From the NCBI GenBank assembly GCA_963922205.1, contig CAWUHX010000387.1:1-64000 (forward strand): DNA of 64,000 nucleotides. Direction: 5' to 3'. Every line of letters begins with the position of its first letter. Within the stretch, counting starts at the first letter, position 1. The DNA is from Romanomermis culicivorax (lineage: Eukaryota > Nematoda > Enoplea > Mermithida > Mermithidae). This document shows positions 47,301 through 59,000 of this stretch, piece after piece. A program made the translations under genes and the position numbers. Under the pieces are notes generated by a model. The model worked only from the letters and a program-made list of their open reading frames with translations, had not been told where the DNA came from and did not search any database.

Positions 47301-50300
47301 GTTAATTATGGTCGCTGTCGAAAATACGTAAATTTTTGTTATAAGATCGTCATTAAGTTGTGCCATTGGTTGAACGGCAGTTTTTTATTGAATTCTTTTC
47401 TTCATTGTTTAAACTTAATTGTCGCCGTTATTTTTTCAGAATCAGGATCCAACGGATCAAAATCTCCGATAGATATTAGAGCGTCATCTTCGCTCACGAG
47501 TTCAAGCTCCATTAACTCTAGCAGAATGAACTTGATGATGTTGGTCTCGTTCGTCATCGTCGGAATTTTAACACTATGTTTCTCGATAACATTAGCTACG
47601 ACGGTCATTTTGAAGAAAGATATAGGCCTGTAAGTTTTGTTTAACGTGTTTTAAAGAACTGACACGGCTACAGTAACTGAGAAATTCACGTGACCTTAAA
47701 ATTCTTTTCGTTTGTGGATAATTGTCACAGTTAATAGAACTAACACATTTAAAAGAAAATTATTGGTCATCATTATCAGAATTGTTTCGATCCATGATTA
47801 TGAATATTAGTTTTTACTCCAAGAGTCAATGGAAATAACCGTTTTATTTTCTGCCCAGATACCAGTTCTATTGTTGATATGATTCTTCCATGACTGTATG
47901 AACTTCATATGTTTATAGAGATCCTTCGGTACGGTCATTGGTCAGCGAATGCCTTAATAGTCCCGAGGCCGCTAAATTGCCTAATAAACGTTGCCTATAC
48001 ATATCCCATTATTACCATGAAAATTGTACGCACGTGAAGTGCAACGTAGCCAGATTTAGCAGCAATGATACACTAAAATATACGAGAGATGATAAGTATG
48101 CTAATGACTGCTGATTTATTTTTTTCATCCAATTTAAATACATTTGGGTAAGATTAATCATTTGTGCTGGGAGAATATTATACATGCACGTGAGGCGGGG
48201 GGGTTGGGGATTTGACTCCCAGTAGATTTGACTCCCCCGGCAATGATTGAGAAGATGACGACGGAAAATGAGCAAGAGAGAAGAGAAAGTCATCATAAGA
48301 ATAGAAATGATGTTTACCAATTTTTCTAAACAAAGCATACTTGATTCCAAAGGAGTAACATTAAAATTTTAAAAAGTGATGTCTATGCAAATTATTTCAA
48401 ATATCTTCATAGAAGAATATGCTGTTTGGATGTTAGAAGATATTTCTAAGACCTTTCTTTTCATTACCAAGAACGAAAAAAAATGTTGTATTCCAACCCC
48501 TGTCCTGGCTGACCCCCAGCAGAATTTCTATGCTGTGCATGTATGGAGAGCATGTCCTGACAACGAACACATTTTAAACGGTTCGTGTTGGTTTCCTCTG
48601 CAAATCTCCACTGACGATCAAGTGACACATTTTGCGCCTTGAATACTTCTGTTTATAGATTTTGATCAGACGAAAGAATTATGTTCTTAATTATTGACTT
48701 TTAAGGCAACAATTTGAAAATTTTTTGTTTAACGCCTACATAGTTAAACGTTGGGCAATTTATGATCCAACCCACCAAAAAGCCTGCTGACACCTCCACA
48801 CCTCGTAGCTCTGTTTGGAGTCTGAATTCAGTCGAAACATTCAGAATCAGCAATCGTCATCATACCTGATTGTTTTCGATGTTATTCTTGATGCAGATCA
48901 GTTGTGCCAACCAGCAGGATACTATTTAGTAGAGAGAGTTCTTCAGAACGGGCAACACTCGAACCTGATTCTCGCCATTATGTCAGATATAATAGTGCAC
49001 ATTAACCAGTTTCTAGAAATACATTTCTTGCTATCACGAAAAATAGAAAAGAAGTAGGAAAAAATGTGGTTTCAATTGAGTTTACGTTAACTTTGGTGAG
49101 CAAACATTATATCATACGGTGATCTTCTATCAATTTCCAAAAAATTCAAGAAGAAGAAATAGTTAAAAAAACCGAGAGTATTTTTTTTACCGACCGATCT
49201 TCATGTGTTGTGCATCCGTATTTTGAAACTCTGAACTTCGAATTTTCTTGTAGGCTTTCGTTATAAAAAGTTCATGATCGATTAATACTTTATTCAGACG
49301 CTTATTTATGATAAAAGCCAAAGAAGCTTCACCTTGCGCTCCCAATCGACAATGCGTGCCCAGCGGAACAGCTCAGGGCATGGTCATTCGGTCCGGCAAA
49401 CCGGTTTTAAAATGCACCGCCAAATCAAACCAATCTTTTCCTCTATCGTAAGCAAACCAGGTTCTACTGGTCGCAAAAAACTTCTGAAAATTTTTTTCAT
49501 CATTAATTAATCGAACTTCAACCATGTTATCAAATTTCAAGTTAGATTTAGTTGTTCTCTGCAGAGAGCTTATTTTTAAAAAAATTCTGCTCTTACAGGC
49601 ATCATATAGGAGACGTAGTCCGGTGCACAAGCAATTTTTTATGAACTCAGTCAAGAATTTTCGTGCAGTGTTTTAATGCACAATATTGTGTTTTCTGTTC
49701 CTCCAGACCGCCGTTGTCCGAATGGACCGAAAGCTGCCGCGTCGAACCCTGTCTACTCGATTCGTTGACAGAAGACAAAGAGACTCTCGACCTATTGAAA
49801 AATATTCATTACGGTTGCGGCACCGATTGGCCGTCAAAAATAGAATGGTGTAAAGATCAAATGCAAAAAATTATTCCTAGTGTGAGTATAACTTATTGCC
49901 TCTTTTTCCTGAAATGCTTTTAAATAATAGCAGGTAGAAGGCAAGTCTATTTTATATTCTTACCATTTTCTGCCGGACTATATGTCATGTAGGACCATAC
50001 ATGCACGTGGGGTTTGGGGGGGGGGTTTGGACCCCTAGCAGACTTTGATTGACACCCAGCAGATTCTTGCTGACCCTCAACATATTGGACCACCCCAACA
50101 ATGATAGAGAAAGATGACGAAGTGTCGTATTACATGCTCGTATACCCTTGGCTGCCTACCTGCGGTTCTTGGGAGATCCAATCTGGTACGGCCCCTGACG
50201 CTAACCAGGTGCTAGATACTATCCTACTGCAGGTCACAGAGACGTAAGAAACAAAGATATTTATTTTGGGAACTGACAAAAGTGCAAATACAACCGTGAG

Positions 50301-53300
50301 CAATTGGTGAACGAAAATACGGAATGCCAAAGTATGAATACGAATGCTAATCTCCTCCCTAAGTCGTTGACCCTTCTTAAGTCCCTGTACACAGAGTCCC
50401 AGGGACCTTCGGGTATCTTAATCCACGACCTAAGCTGAAAGCTTAAGAAAATGATCTGTCTACCTGTTGAGCTAGCACTCACTCTTCTCCTCAACAAAGT
50501 TTGAACGTCGAAAGTCTTCTCAGGTCGCGGGAGCTTCTCCAGACGAGTCCGCGACGCGAAGTCGAAACACACAACAATACGAACAATAAAAAGCGTCCGC
50601 TATCCTTCCACAGTCGCCACAAGTCTTCTTCGAAGACGCCAAGAAAAACGCGACCGGTTCACAATAAGACGTAATAATAATAATAATGAAACAAAACCGC
50701 CACGCGTCTAACATCGACTTGCCAGATGCATGCAAAACATTCACGTCACCATTTATGTATTTTTTGACCCAAAAATGTATATGACACAAACCGTTTTACT
50801 GGTTTGTTTGCCCAAGAATAAATGAAATCACTTTAACAACAAAGGAGCTTTAGAGAATAAAAGTGAGGTAGTTAGAGGACCAAAGGTCAGAGGAATTGAC
50901 CCTCTGACATCCCTCCCCCCCAAAGGCAAGACTTTTCCCGCCAGCGAAGGGAAAAGTCAGGAGGTCCCCCAAGGGCCCCAGACCCTCGACGCCGATGACC
51001 GACGCCTCCAATCGTTCCAAAAAGACGACGCTACGCGCCGTTGACGCAATTGTATACAATAAAAAATAAAATGTCCGTTTCGAACGGTATCGTTCCACCA
51101 TGGGGCCAATGGCGCCGGGTGCTACCCCGGACGCTAAAAAAGTTTTCAAATAAGAATGCCCCGTGGGCCGGTTGTCCCCGAATAAAACAAAGAATAAAAT
51201 GACACCCAGCAGATTCTTGCTGACCCTCAACATATTGGACCACCCCAACAATGATAGAGAAAGATGACGAAGGAAAATGAGCTAGAGAGAAGAGAAAGTC
51301 GTCATAAAAACGGGAATGATGCTGTGGTTTAACAATTTTTCTAAACAAAGCGCACTTGGTTCCAAAAAAACATTAAAACCTTATAAAAGTGCAGTTTAAG
51401 CAAATATCTGACTAATATGAGTTGAAGAATACGCTATTTGAATGTCAGAAGACATATCTGACACCTTTTTTCATTATCAAGAACAGAAAAAAAATTTGTA
51501 TTTCACCCCCTGTCCTGGCCGACTCCCAGCATAATTTCTATGCTGTGCATATATGTATAGAATAAACATTTGAAAGCATACTCAACTAATCTTTAATAAT
51601 TTTTTTGAGAAAAAATTTCTATCGTAGAAGATTTATGCAAACGATTTCTACAACAGTGCTAATTTCTTTCATTTTCAGACGTACAAGCATAATTTTTTGT
51701 ACTTTACAGATTTTTTGGCTTGAGTACAAACAAAAATTTGGGCCTTATCTGTACCAGTACAAAGAATTTTTTGGTATGAAAATTTAATTTGATATATTAA
51801 TCACAGTGTAACCAATGAAGTACAAACAAATTTTAGACCGTCGTTGGTACCAGTACAAATGGGTCGAGTACAAAAAAAACTGCGTACAAGTCCTTTATTA
51901 AAAACGTACTAGATACGTCTACATGTGCATTGCATAAAAAAGTTTTGCATTTATGCGAACTTTTACTTTCTCCTGTAGCATCCCTGTTAATTTCTGATGG
52001 TCCTTTTCATATTATACGCGAAAATATGTTTGGACTCCGCACGTCTTCTTATTATTGACTGGTTTATGTGAATCAAAGTTTGTGAAAAAGCTAATGCCTG
52101 TTATGTAATCGTTCAGATGGAGATTAGAGTGAAATGACAAAAATTTCAATATCAATTTTCAACATCAAGACTAAAAAGTTAATGTTGCACTTGTTTGTTT
52201 TTACCAAAGATCTTGAAAATCAAAAATTTCGTGCTGTTTTCGTTCCCTAAACTTGCTTAAAAAATTTATCAGAGATTACATGTATTTCATGACAATGTAC
52301 TCTGAAAATCATTAATCCGTCCGCTGTAAGGTCATGGATTCTCTGTGATCGCTCACAGTTATCTGGTGCTAGGGGAAGAGATTCGGCGCTTTTATCGGTA
52401 AAGAGTCAGCTAATGTGGGCTTCGGGTAGGGGTATGGAGTGGTCGAAAAACATGGATTTCAGCCTCAGAAGTTCCCAAATCCAAAACGACATTTGTGGCT
52501 CTAAAATTACATCTGTTATCCCGAAAACGTATGAAGTGACTCTTCGTGACGCAAAGTGTCAAAAATCGATATTTTTCACAATTTTTTTGGCATTATCAGT
52601 CTAAAATCGAAAATTTTTCAAATTCGCAGTAAATTACAGGTGGGGAGTTTGAACAGTTCTTTTGTGAGTTTTTGAGTTTGGGTCGTCTATCAAAAAATCT
52701 AAAGGATTATGCACACATAAACCAATATGCGCACAGGAAAATTTTTGGATTGTTTTTCAGTCAATGGTTTAAGTTCACAACTTTTATGTGTATGCTTGAT
52801 GTAAATTCCTTGATATATAAGCAAGAAACTTTTTTTCGACAACGCGCTGCACAATCCGTGTTCAAACATGAGAAACAACATGTATCAGAGTTTCAGTTGT
52901 CTCGAAATTTTCGGCTGCATAAATTTTTAACAAAAAATCAGAAGAAATATATTTCAACAGAGTCAGAAAACTTAAATCAGAATTTGCCAATCACATAATT
53001 TCGAAAAGCTGTCGTGAATTTGACTGAAACAGTAATTTTCTCTTGACGATCAGAATGAGTCACCGAAACTTCTCGTATGATTCGTCCTAGAACAATTTTC
53101 TCGTGTATGAAATTTTTGAAAAGAAAAATCTCAATAACTACGATGGCCGAGAATAAAAAAAAAGCAAAGGAAATCTGTAATAAGTCAACAAAATTTTGAT
53201 CAAATTTTAAGCACATTTAAGTTCCGTCAAAAATGAAGATACGACATTTTGAATCATTGTTAGATAGATGTAAACGAGATTTCAAATTTGAAAAAATGCT

Positions 53301-53745
53301 CATTTTAGTGGAATGAAACACTTCAAGGATGAGAGCTAAATTTCAGTGAATAAGCCGAAAAACGATTTTTAAGGTTCAGTTTTTCGAATGTCAATTTACG
53401 GCTGAGCGTGGTTCCAAATATTGCGCGGAAAACGACGCTCAACCATTAATCCAATTTTCCATATGCCGCTACTGCGACCCGAAACGTAACGAAACGGTGG
53501 CCGGCTCTAATTCCATAGGCGTCTATTTGAAAAATATCGTCTGTCCCGAAGGCGACCAACTTCTGACCGAAAAAGACGCCTGTTCCTACCGGTGCGGCAA
53601 GCACGCCGCCACGGCTCTGCCGGCCGGCCGTCCGTGCAACGTGGAGATGCATACGGCCGACGTAGGTTATTATTGCTTTTTCGGACAATGTTTACCGGTG
53701 TCAACTAAAAAAGTCAAACTCGGACTTGATTGCGCGGGCCAGTGA
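44364..53745 (+). CDS. Predicted type II membrane protein with Cys-rich ectodomain
   Basis: Four exons, 44364-44601, 47440-47629, 49707-49881 and 53380-53745, join with consistent phases (1, 2, 0) at GT/AG sites. They give 322 residues ending in TGA, with AATAAA at 53820. Residues 1-110 are Lys/Ser/Thr-rich and hydrophilic with no signal peptide (SHSKKMNKSVEKTAKSGGK). Residues 111-137 are one hydrophobic helix (MLVSFVIVGILTLCFSITLA). Residues 138-322 hold about 15 Cys, with CRVEPC, GCGTDWPSKIEWC, CRYCDP, CSYRCGKH and GRPCNVEM...YYCFFGQCLP. This predicts N-in, C-out topology and a disulfide-bonded extracellular domain with one visible N-glycosylation sequon (NET). The GxPC...CxxGxC ending vaguely recalls ADAMTS-type Cys-rich modules, but I do not recognise the family. 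Exons are CpG-rich and the introns are full of repeats. The start is the first ATG of the open exon. Confidence 0.72.
44855..45008. repeat. Small foldback with central TTAGGC-like array
   Basis: The left arm TGCACTTTATGGCCTA...AAGTTTTTTACGTGT (44855-44893) is inverted at 44966-45008 (ACGTGTAAAAAACTT...TAGGCCATAAAGTGCA). The spacer, 44916-44957, holds seven degenerate TTAGGC-type hexamers, three of them exact or one base off. It lies in intron 1 of the Cys-rich membrane protein gene. Confidence 0.65.
45067..45235 (-). mobile_element. Half copy of the GC-rich PIF-type MITE
   Basis: It starts AGGCCCTGTTATACTTCACC and matches the right half of 17890-18188 in reverse orientation up to GTTGAAAC, where similarity stops. 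One terminal repeat is missing. Confidence 0.6.
45530..45695 (+). repeat. Degenerate tandem repeat, TTCCCCGAACGTCCCGA type
   Basis: Repeated words TTCCC(C/T)GAA and GTCCCGATT recur at roughly 17-20 bp spacing. It looks like a single foldback-type arm without a clear partner. Confidence 0.4.
46510..47095. repeat. Foldback with ACTTCGGCGC arms and TTAGGC-like array
   Basis: The left arm words TTACTTCGGCGC(T/C)CAT and CTCACTTTGGCGCC (46530-46655) are inverted on the right (GGCGCCGAAGCGAGACG, GCGCCAAAGTAAAAG, 47017-47095). Between them 46870-46911 is seven hexamers in perfect register: TCAGGC, TTAGGC, TTAAAC, TTTGAC, TTAGGC, TTAGAC, TTAGAC. It lies in intron 1 of the Cys-rich membrane protein gene. 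Confidence 0.68.
48181..48543. mobile_element. Family C MITE, copy 1
   Basis: It is bounded by TACATGCAC and its inverse GTGCATGTA. It contains a G-run, then GATTTGACTCCC, GAGAAGAGAAAGTC, TCTAAACAAAGC, and CCCTGTCCTGGC near the right end. The second copy is at 49998-51553. Confidence 0.6.
49197..49654 (-). pseudogene. Unrecognised ORF remnant antisense in an intron, one in-frame TGA
   Basis: On the minus strand one frame stays open from about 49654 to TAA at 49197, broken only by TGA at 49373-49375. The first part reads like real protein (KFFATSRTWFAYDRGKDW, then FDLAVHFKTGLPDR). After the TGA the frame continues with AVPLGTHCRLGAQGEASLAF and a Lys-rich end. An acceptor-like TTTTCAG just before KFFATS could mark an exon start. 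It lies in intron 2 of the plus-strand Cys-rich membrane protein gene. I cannot assign a family; a decayed transposon ORF or a broken nested gene are both possible. Confidence 0.35.
49998..51553. mobile_element. Family C MITE, copy 2, split by an LTR fragment
   Basis: The outer ends are TACATGCAC and GTGCATATA. The two halves, 49998-50122 and 51200-51553, together match copy 1 at 48181-48543. They overlap by a perfect 73-bp duplication around the inserted LTR-element fragment. Confidence 0.65.
50123..51199 (-). mobile_element. 3' end of an LTR retrotransposon (LTR, PPT and internal stub)
   Basis: On the minus strand a 787-bp LTR runs from TGTCAGAGGG (50909) to GTAATACGACA (50123), with matched TGTC/GACA ends. 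It is preceded by the polypurine tract GGGGGGGAGGGA (50910-50924) and about 275 bp of internal sequence. There is no second LTR: the element is cut off at 51199. The insert is flanked by identical 73-bp direct repeats (50050-50122 and 51200-51272) in place of the usual 4-6 bp duplication. Confidence 0.7.
51688..51882. mobile_element. hAT-type MITE, short copy
   Basis: A 195-bp element flanked by the perfect 8-bp duplication CGTACAAG (51680-51687 and 51883-51890). It ends in GTACAAAAAAAACTG and has subterminal CTGTACCAGTACAAAG and GGTACCAGTACAAAT, as in the copy at 26315-26757. Confidence 0.8.
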
Positions 53746-53819
53746 TGACCGTAGTTATGAACTAATTTGCATATTATATTATTAAAAATTTTCACGTTGC
53801 TCAAGATGAAATCTAATGC

Positions 53820-53825
53820 AATAAA
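53820..53825 (+). terminator. Poly(A) signal of the Cys-rich membrane protein gene
   Basis: AATAAA lies 75 bases after the TGA at 53743-53745 on the coding strand. Confidence 0.6.
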
Positions 53826-56066
53826 GCTCATTTTAGAAATTCCTACTGATAAGTCTTTGGGAAATTATGCACACAAGGACTGAAATATGGTCTGAAAAGT
53901 TTTGGTGCCGCCAAGACGATAGGATTGATTACCAGTGTTCCGGGGCCGTCTCCCCACAACTGGATCACCATAACAAATCGTGAACCCAGATTATGGTGCA
54001 GACCACTCCCATAATTAGTGGCCTCGTGAACCGAAGTCCATTTAGCGTACTGCTGATCTTCTGAAATCCTACCAATGCCTGTGTCCGGTTTCATCAAACT
54101 GCATATTTTTACCAGGTGCCTAATTCCCAATGTTATACCACTGGATGTAGGTTACAGCTTATAGATCAACGATGAAAGTTTTTGAAATGAACAATCAACC
54201 TTCGTTTGAAAAAAAGATATCAAATCAGGACAATATTTCTTAATGTATCCATCAAAACGGCATCGATATCTTGCTCATCTTCAGAATAATGAAAATTTGT
54301 TTGATAGATGAACTAATTTCTGGGACTAATCTCCTTCTGACTATATTCTATTTCAAAGAAGTTCAAGGTCATCACAATAAATTAGTGATTTTCAGTCAAT
54401 TTATGGTGTTTATGCATTGAATTGAGGTTAATGCGGTCAAATGTCCAATTTTTGGATGCTGGAAAATGTTATCATTACTTGTTCGAACAGACGAGAAAGC
54501 GCGTTCATAGTGTTTTTGAAACTTTGTCTAAAAAAACTTATAGAACCCGAAAACATGATGAATCACAGAAAAACAATTGAGAGTTGAAAGCGCAGCTGAT
54601 GATGGAAAACGTAGCCAACTCATAGGGTCTGCAGCATGAAAAATATTGAGAATCATCTGACAAGATATGACGTGATTAAACTAAAACAATCTGATTTCGT
54701 GCTGACTTGGTCAAAAATGTATATGTTTTCGGGTTTCTTATCGGCTAAATTATCTATAACGTCTATAGTATTTATCCAAAATGGGTCAAAAGTAAATTAA
54801 ATCAAATTCACTGACATGCATGCATCTATTTTTTTATTTCATCGATTTTTTCCAAAAACTTGGTGAAAGAATGTATGCTTTTGGTCGCATTAGCCAGCCA
54901 GAAGTACGTGAACCACAAGTTCTTCAGTTTAAAGAAGTCGTGAAGGACGTTGTTTTCAGGCGCAAAAATTTGTAGCGTTTCAAACCTTTCCATGGAAGCT
55001 GTGATTTTATACTCAGATATGCAGTTCTGTAAGACGAGTACAGGATAATCGGAGCTTTGTGACGATAATTGTATTATCGATCAAATTTGAAATAAAATAA
55101 TATAAAAAGCTTGTTTTCCGCATGGGAAATGCTAAATTTTACGATTTCGAGCAAGTCCTGCTGACACCAAACGTACGTTAATCGTAGATGCTAATAAAGG
55201 AGTTGATGTCGTAATTTGGTCCCATGATCTTTCTGATGATATATTCTCTGTCTATATTCAACTCGAAAAGGCTAGCATTTTAAACACAGCTTTCCTACAA
55301 TAAATGCATGAGATCTGCAAATAAGTACACGAATTCTTTAAAAGCGACCCAATTTCAATAAAGTCAATTTGGGAATTCGACATCATCCCTTCCGCTTCAA
55401 TTCAATCTTCTAAAACGTTTATAATTCTAACCAGTTTTGGTTGAGCTCTTGAAATTTTAGCTGCTTTTTTTAAACATTTCGGCCGCTGCAACAGTTTGCT
55501 AAGGTTCCCAGAAATTTTTATCTTTCTCATCAGCATGTCAACCGTCCGTCTCCAACTATTTATACATATTCAATTAATTCAAATTATTCCGTTGTTGTGC
55601 ACATAAATCACATTAAATTATGTTAGAAACACTCGCCTGGATTCATATTATCAATAAATGTCAAAAATTATCATGTTCCGCTTCATAGATCACGTCCCGA
55701 AGTTAAAATTTTGATTCTTTCCTCCGATAGGGAAAACTTGCCAAAGTTCGTAACATTTTTATACTCAAAAGAAAAAATTATGTCAAATGGCGAAATTAGG
55801 AAACATACAAATGCCTATCCTCCTATTGCAACACTATTGGGAGTAAAATGAGGAAAAACTAGGCCAGTGTGGCATCTCCCGTGTGTACTTTTGTGTTTTT
55901 TCTCCTCACGATACTCATGAAAAGTGTATGGGGAACTTTTTTCAGTGCCATCATCATTCTCTTGGGACAACATAGTTTGTTATTGCCCGAACGCGACCTT
56001 GAAAATTTTAATTGTCATTTTTGTGTGAAAATTACCAAAAATCGTCAATTTTACTTGCACTTTTAG
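53826..56066. other. Intergenic, no firm gene
   Basis: This is the space between the two plus-strand genes. The minus-strand open frame at 53843-54130 has a protein-like composition but no recognised motif. The rest is AT-rich and non-coding. A possible splice (or trans-splice) acceptor CACTTTTAG ends at 56066, 16 bases before the PTR start codon. Confidence 0.35.
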
Positions 56067-56082
56067 TCCAACGCTCGATCAC

Positions 56083-59000
56083 ATGGCTTCCGTAGATGGA
56101 GATTCGAAATTTTTCAAATTTTGGTCTAAAATAGACCATTTCTATAGAATATTGATGGCCAAATTAGGCCTGCTTATCGCCAATCACCCGCTAATAGTTA
56201 TAATGATGTCTATAGTAATTAGTTCATTAGCTACCTATCCGTTGCTGTTGGGGTTCAAGGATTACAAGAAATTCGTTTGGACTAGGGCCGCTTCCATCGA
56301 TCTTTTCACGCCTTCGGACAGTTGGTCTAAAAGTCAAAAATCCGGGATGGAAAATTTTTTCCCCGACGGAGGCTATTTCGCCGATCGAACGGTCGTTTCA
56401 CCGTCATTGTTTATCGTTTTAGTTAGCGCCAAATCGTCGACCAATGTTTTAAGGCCAGAAATTGTCGTCGAATACGCAAATTTGCGACGAAAATTAGAAT
56501 CTATAGTTTTTTTGTACAATAATACAGTATACGACTACCGTACTTTATGCGGTGGCCAAAACTTGGATCCATTTTCGGCAAAATGCCAGCAAGATTCGTT
56601 TATTTTACTGTATAATTTGCATAAAAATTTGCCGCAAATATTGCCGCATTTAACTTACCCTTACGTGCGCTTGCTGACTTCAAACAGCACTAGCGATTTT
56701 CGAACGGAATTCTATATTGGTCCCCTTTTCGGCGGAGTGAAAGTCGATACTTCCAGACAAAACGAAATTTTGTCGGCCAAATACGCCAGGATGATATTCA
56801 ATTTGCCGAATAAAATTGGCAATAAAACTAAACGAGAATCGAAAGAATTGTTGGAACAATTTAGTCTAAAATTTATGCAAATTCTAGACGAATACGAATC
56901 GAAAAATGTGTCGATTTATTATTGGTCGGCTACGAAATACGTGCAAGACATGCGATTGATCAGCCGAAGGATAGTGCGGTGTTTACCGTACTTGATCATA
57001 CTGTTGCTAATTTTCGCGTTAATTTCCTGCTGGATGAGAGACCCGGTGTTGAGCCAACCGTATTTGGCCTTATGCGGCGTTGTTTCGGCGTGTTTGGGTA
57101 TTGAATGCGGTTTCAGTTTGTTGTTCATTTTTCGGGTTCAGTTGATCGAAATTGCGTTTATAGTGCCATTTTTGGTCATGTGTAAGTTCTGTTTTTTGCA
57201 GCACTGTCAACAGTGAGAAGTACCGTGATGAATCGAAAATCTATAATTTGTTTTTTATAAAATGCTTCTTAAATGAAAAACGACACAAACATGTAGTGAC
57301 TTGAAAATCTTCTACGTTAACCCTTTGTTGTAGAATTTTTTATTCAAAAAATTTCTGAGTGTTAGTTGAATATCGCCTCACATTTTCAGTTCCATATGAT
57401 ATATATCCAAAGCTTGACAGAGAATGTTGAAAATATAAAACAGCACTTGCTTTTCAGGTTAATTATTTGGAAGCATTTCAAGAAAAACAGACTATAATAT
57501 CATTTTTAGAAATGAAAATTATATGGAATTTTTTGGAGTGAAAATAAGTTTGAAAAATTGGGTGCAGCCAGGAGTCGAACCTGGGTTACCAGCATTCCGG
57601 GCTGATGTCCTCACCACTAGACCACCACACCACGAGGTGAACCCAGATTAAGGTGCTCCCCTAGGCTACGATCTTTTAGCAACTCCGATGCTTGGTGGTC
57701 GTGAACCTACGACCTTTGGCAAGTAGCAGCGTACCTGCTGCTTTTTGAACTGCCCACCAATGAAGTTGATAACTTTTAGAAATGAAAATTATATGGAATT
57801 TTTTGGAGTGAAAATAAGTTTGAAAAATTGGATGCAGCCAGGAGTCGAACCTGGGTTACCAGCATTCCGGGCTGATGTCCTCACCACTAGACCACCACAC
57901 CACGAGGTGAACCCAGATTAAGGTGCTCCCCTAGGCTACGATCTTTTAGCAACTCCAATGCTTGGTGGTCGTGAACCTACGACCTTTGGCAAGTAGCAGC
58001 GTACCTGACTACCTCGAGACTTCCACGTGATCATGAGAAAATGAAGACTATTGAACGTTTTAAGGACCAGTAACACTCTGTAAGCTATAGCAAATCTATA
58101 GGGAAGAGCACGGACAGATTTAGTTCAGAGACATACTGCTTTTGTAAGCAAAAACCGGTTGCAATATCTGAGGTTTGATTCAAGCTATATTTTAACTCCT
58201 AAATTGCACGTTTAAGTCTGAGCTCGTTTTTAAGGTCCGCTGCATCCGTATGTAAGAGTTAACCCTTTCATATAGCAGGTTTAGATGAACACTATGAAAA
58301 GTTCATGAACGGTGAGGAAAGCGGAAACATAAGAAATGCCATCAGATTCATAAGTTTTTCTGAGCTGGTTGCAATATCATCAGATAAAACCCAAGCTCCA
58401 GATAAATCTTGAGCTAAAGTCAAGTCTATGGCTAATCGGCGGAAATGGATGGCGGATATGGTCTAGAAGGGGGATGCGGAATCCGCATATTCGCTGCCTA
58501 ATCAGTGGATTAAAATGACCTAATCCGCACTTTTTTGGCGGATATTGAGGTCTAATCGGCGGATGCGAAAATGACGGAACCCGCCCGTCATTTTCCGCAT
58601 CCGCCGATTAGACTTTTAGATGGCGGATATTTTTTCCCAAATTTTTCAGTGGTTTTGTTCAACTCCAAAATTTTTTTGCTGGATATGAACGTCTAAAAGG
58701 CGGATTTGGAAAAACTGATGGATCCGCATCGGCCATCCGCATTAAGTCTAAACAGCGGGGAAATTTGGCGGATATCTGGATATTGAATTTTTCATGATTT
58801 TTGTATGCTTTTATAGTTTTTAAATTGAAAAAAATATTAAATTAAACAATAAATTGAAATATAAATCAAATCGTAAATATAAAAATTAATTAAATAATTA
58901 ATTAAAAACTTTAAAAAATTAAAAAACCATTTAATTTCAAATTAACATTTTAAATTATACACAGGTAAAATTTTAATTTAAATTCAAAACTAAATCGAAT

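Noticed and set aside
2226..49375. Alternative genetic code with TGA as sense
   Set aside because: In-frame TGAs occur only in transposon-like ORFs. The RGG-type, TMEM151-type and Cys-rich genes all terminate at TGA in otherwise clean models.
50850..51251. Minus-strand ORF of 133 codons as a host gene
   Set aside because: It crosses the polypurine tract and LTR border of the retrotransposon fragment and starts in the family C MITE.
57561..57631. Working tRNA gene on the minus strand
   Set aside because: The cloverleaf is good, but the anticodon loop CCGGAAT lacks T33, the GGA anticodon (Ser) does not fit a short variable arm, and the unit is repeated with its flanks, so a SINE head is the better reading.
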